Shown piece after piece: positions 62,816 to 64,000 of a DNA stretch of 64,000 nt. Source of the DNA: Leptospira sp. (GTDB lineage: Bacteria; Spirochaetota; Leptospiria; Leptospirales; Leptospiraceae); contig PEQN01000006.1 of NCBI GenBank assembly GCA_002786225.1, positions 51,743 through 115,742 of the forward strand. Reading direction: 5' to 3'. The position numbers and the translations under genes are program-made. The notes under the pieces are model-generated. The model saw only the letters and a program-made list of their open reading frames with translations, did no database searches and was not told where the DNA came from. The stretch's first letter is position 1. The number at the start of each line of letters is the position of its first letter.

Positions 62816-63961
62816 TCATTGAACTGATTCTATGATGGTATCAAAATAATTTTTATTCGACTCATATGTATCACGGTACGCACTTAAATGGAATATGTTT
62901 ATATTGCCTTCCCCATCTGGCTTATAATACAAATACATATACGTTTCATTTAATGATTTAGGATCTAAGGTCATAAAAGAAACCTTATAAGTATCTCCTA
63001 TCTTATTAATACTTACCGATTCAGGTTCTACTAAAGAATTGAAGCTGATACCAATTTTTGCTAAGACCTCAATATTGTATGGAAAATGTTTCTTAGGAAT
63101 GATTTCAACGGAAACTTGGGCATCTCTTTTTGATTTTTTACTAATTAAAAAACCTTGGAAGTCAGGATTTGGGTTGTTAGGATCTTTGTATCTTATCCAA
63201 TTTTGATCAAGATGAATGGTGAAGATCCCAGCTTTGAATAAATTAGTCTTGGGAAAGGATTCTATATCAAACTCTGCTGTTTTGTATACAAGTGGTATAC
63301 TCCTCATACTAAAGAAGGTTGTATCATTCTCAGAAAGCATTCTTCCAACAAAAAGTATTTTTAAAAAGTTCTGAGATTCATTTTCTTTTTTAGTTTCATA
63401 CAAATGAAAAAGAGGAATCCAAAACTTGTAACTATGAACCAGAGTGTAACCAAACTCAGGCCATTTATCAATAATATCAACATCCTTCTGAGATTGTTTT
63501 CTATATTCGCCATATTGAGAAATCATATTAGCCAAATCTGTTAATAGAAACAATGCTTCATTATCATTTCCTTTGTAAATTTTCCCACCACGATAATCGA
63601 CCCTACCATTTGGATAAGATAAAGCCTTAAAATCTAGAATCAGTTCTTGTTGGGTATCTATATTGAATTGACGGGCAATGTATTCTGTTTTATTGAATTT
63701 AAGAATGCCAACGAGATTGTTTCTGCCACCGCGTTGATCGTGGTAAATTACATATTGACCTGGAAAATCTAATTCAAATAAATCTGCTTCCTTTTGAGAA
63801 TTCAACTCAGAAGAATTTGATTTCATTGAACTTGAATCGCTATGAATTAAATCTTTATTAAAAATAGATGAGCAAGATAAAAAGAAAATAACACAGCTTA
63901 AAAAACGAATCGTTAAAATATTGAAAAAATTTAGATTTTTGAGATGTAGATTTTTAAACAT
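62816..63961 (-). CDS. predicted lipoprotein, 381 aa
   Basis: The N-terminal signal ends in Cys30 (CVIFFLSCSS) with a loose spirochaete lipobox; Cys23 is an alternative. A Ser/Asn-rich linker (about 35-58) follows. The mature part is beta-rich with many aromatic residues (QYVIYHDQRGGRNNLVGILKFN, WIPLFHLYET). No family recognised. The ATG at 63961 is the only good start. The gene lies inside the right window edge and is complete. Confidence 0.75.
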   Translation of the reverse strand: MFKNLHLKNLNFFNILTIRFLSCVIFFLSCSSIFNKDLIHSDSSSMKSNSSELNSQKEADLFELDFPGQYVIYHDQRGGRNNLVGILKFNKTEYIARQFNIDTQQELILDFKALSYPNGRVDYRGGKIYKGNDNEALFLLTDLANMISQYGEYRKQSQKDVDIIDKWPEFGYTLVHSYKFWIPLFHLYETKKENESQNFLKILFVGRMLSENDTTFFSMRSIPLVYKTAEFDIESFPKTNLFKAGIFTIHLDQNWIRYKDPNNPNPDFQGFLISKKSKRDAQVSVEIIPKKHFPYNIEVLAKIGISFNSLVEPESVSINKIGDTYKVSFMTLDPKSLNETYMYLYYKPDGEGNINIFHLSAYRDTYESNKNYFDTIIESVQ

Positions 63962-64000
63962 AATGAAAATAAAACTTTCCTTAATGGATAAATAATCAAT

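Noticed and set aside
1..64000. CRISPR arrays, tRNA and rRNA genes
   Set aside because: No regularly spaced repeats and no cloverleaf or rRNA-like stretch found by eye; small or diverged tRNAs could be missed.

Overview
The window looks like chromosomal DNA of a spirochaete of the Leptospira group. This is inferred from gene content, not from a database match. The DNA is AT-rich by eye. Many short lipoproteins have loose spirochaete-type lipoboxes. Typical Leptospira-like families are present: a DUF115/MptE-like protein, a DUF1566 lipoprotein, several class III cyclases, a phasin-like protein, and the DUF2157/DUF4401/GDYXXLXY set. No rRNA, tRNA or CRISPR array was seen.

Layout. 1-0.9 kb: a 7TMR-DISM receptor gene broken by an in-frame TAA and running off the left edge. 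1-4.2 kb (minus): threonine synthase, a GHKL-ATPase-like protein and a tail-anchored partner. 4.2-9.1 kb (plus): signal peptidase I, a PASTA-tailed penicillin-binding protein, a DUF115 protein and a lipoprotein. 9.1-16.7 kb: a membrane-anchored protein, an LpxR-like outer-membrane protein, a GH1 beta-glucosidase, a TerC protein, and a divergent peroxiredoxin-like / COG0523 metallochaperone pair around a perfect 12-3-12 palindrome. 16.6-20.4 kb (minus): an MCP, a methyltransferase, a lipoprotein, and a phasin-like gene with two TGC-rich operator-like boxes on its promoter. 20.7-22.2 kb: an AAA+ ATPase gene split by an in-frame TAA. 22.2-25.4 kb: glyoxalase I, a BaiN-like flavoprotein, an AlkD-like protein and an unknown protein. 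25.4-31 kb: an unusual operon with a DUF805-FAD oxidase-methyltransferase fusion, a 360-aa unknown and two hydrolases. 31-39 kb: a DUF1566 lipoprotein, then a minus-strand run of malic enzyme, M14 peptidase, lipoproteins, MotB/OmpA-like protein and acyltransferase, then a 56-aa gene coupled to a lipoprotein. 39-43.6 kb: a GPH sugar symporter, an adenylate cyclase, and an ECF sigma factor divergent from a lipoprotein.

43.6-50.4 kb is a decayed, plastic region. It holds a cyclase relic, a haloalkane dehalogenase pseudogene with stops and frameshifts, an orphan RND pump, a GC-richer stretch with three stem-loops, and an IS3-family element that cuts a helicase/nuclease gene inside its Walker A motif.

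50.7-64 kb: an ammonium transporter fused to an adenylate cyclase, a CAP-ankyrin protein, the three-gene DUF2157 module, a fatty-acid/glycerol set (thiolase, 3-hydroxyacyl-CoA dehydrogenase, GlpD), YidB, a relic, and a lipoprotein.

The best leads are the phasin promoter operators, the FAD-methyltransferase fusion operon, the ECF sigma factor carrying an internal zinc motif, the palindrome between the peroxiredoxin and COG0523 genes, and the cluster of interrupted genes.
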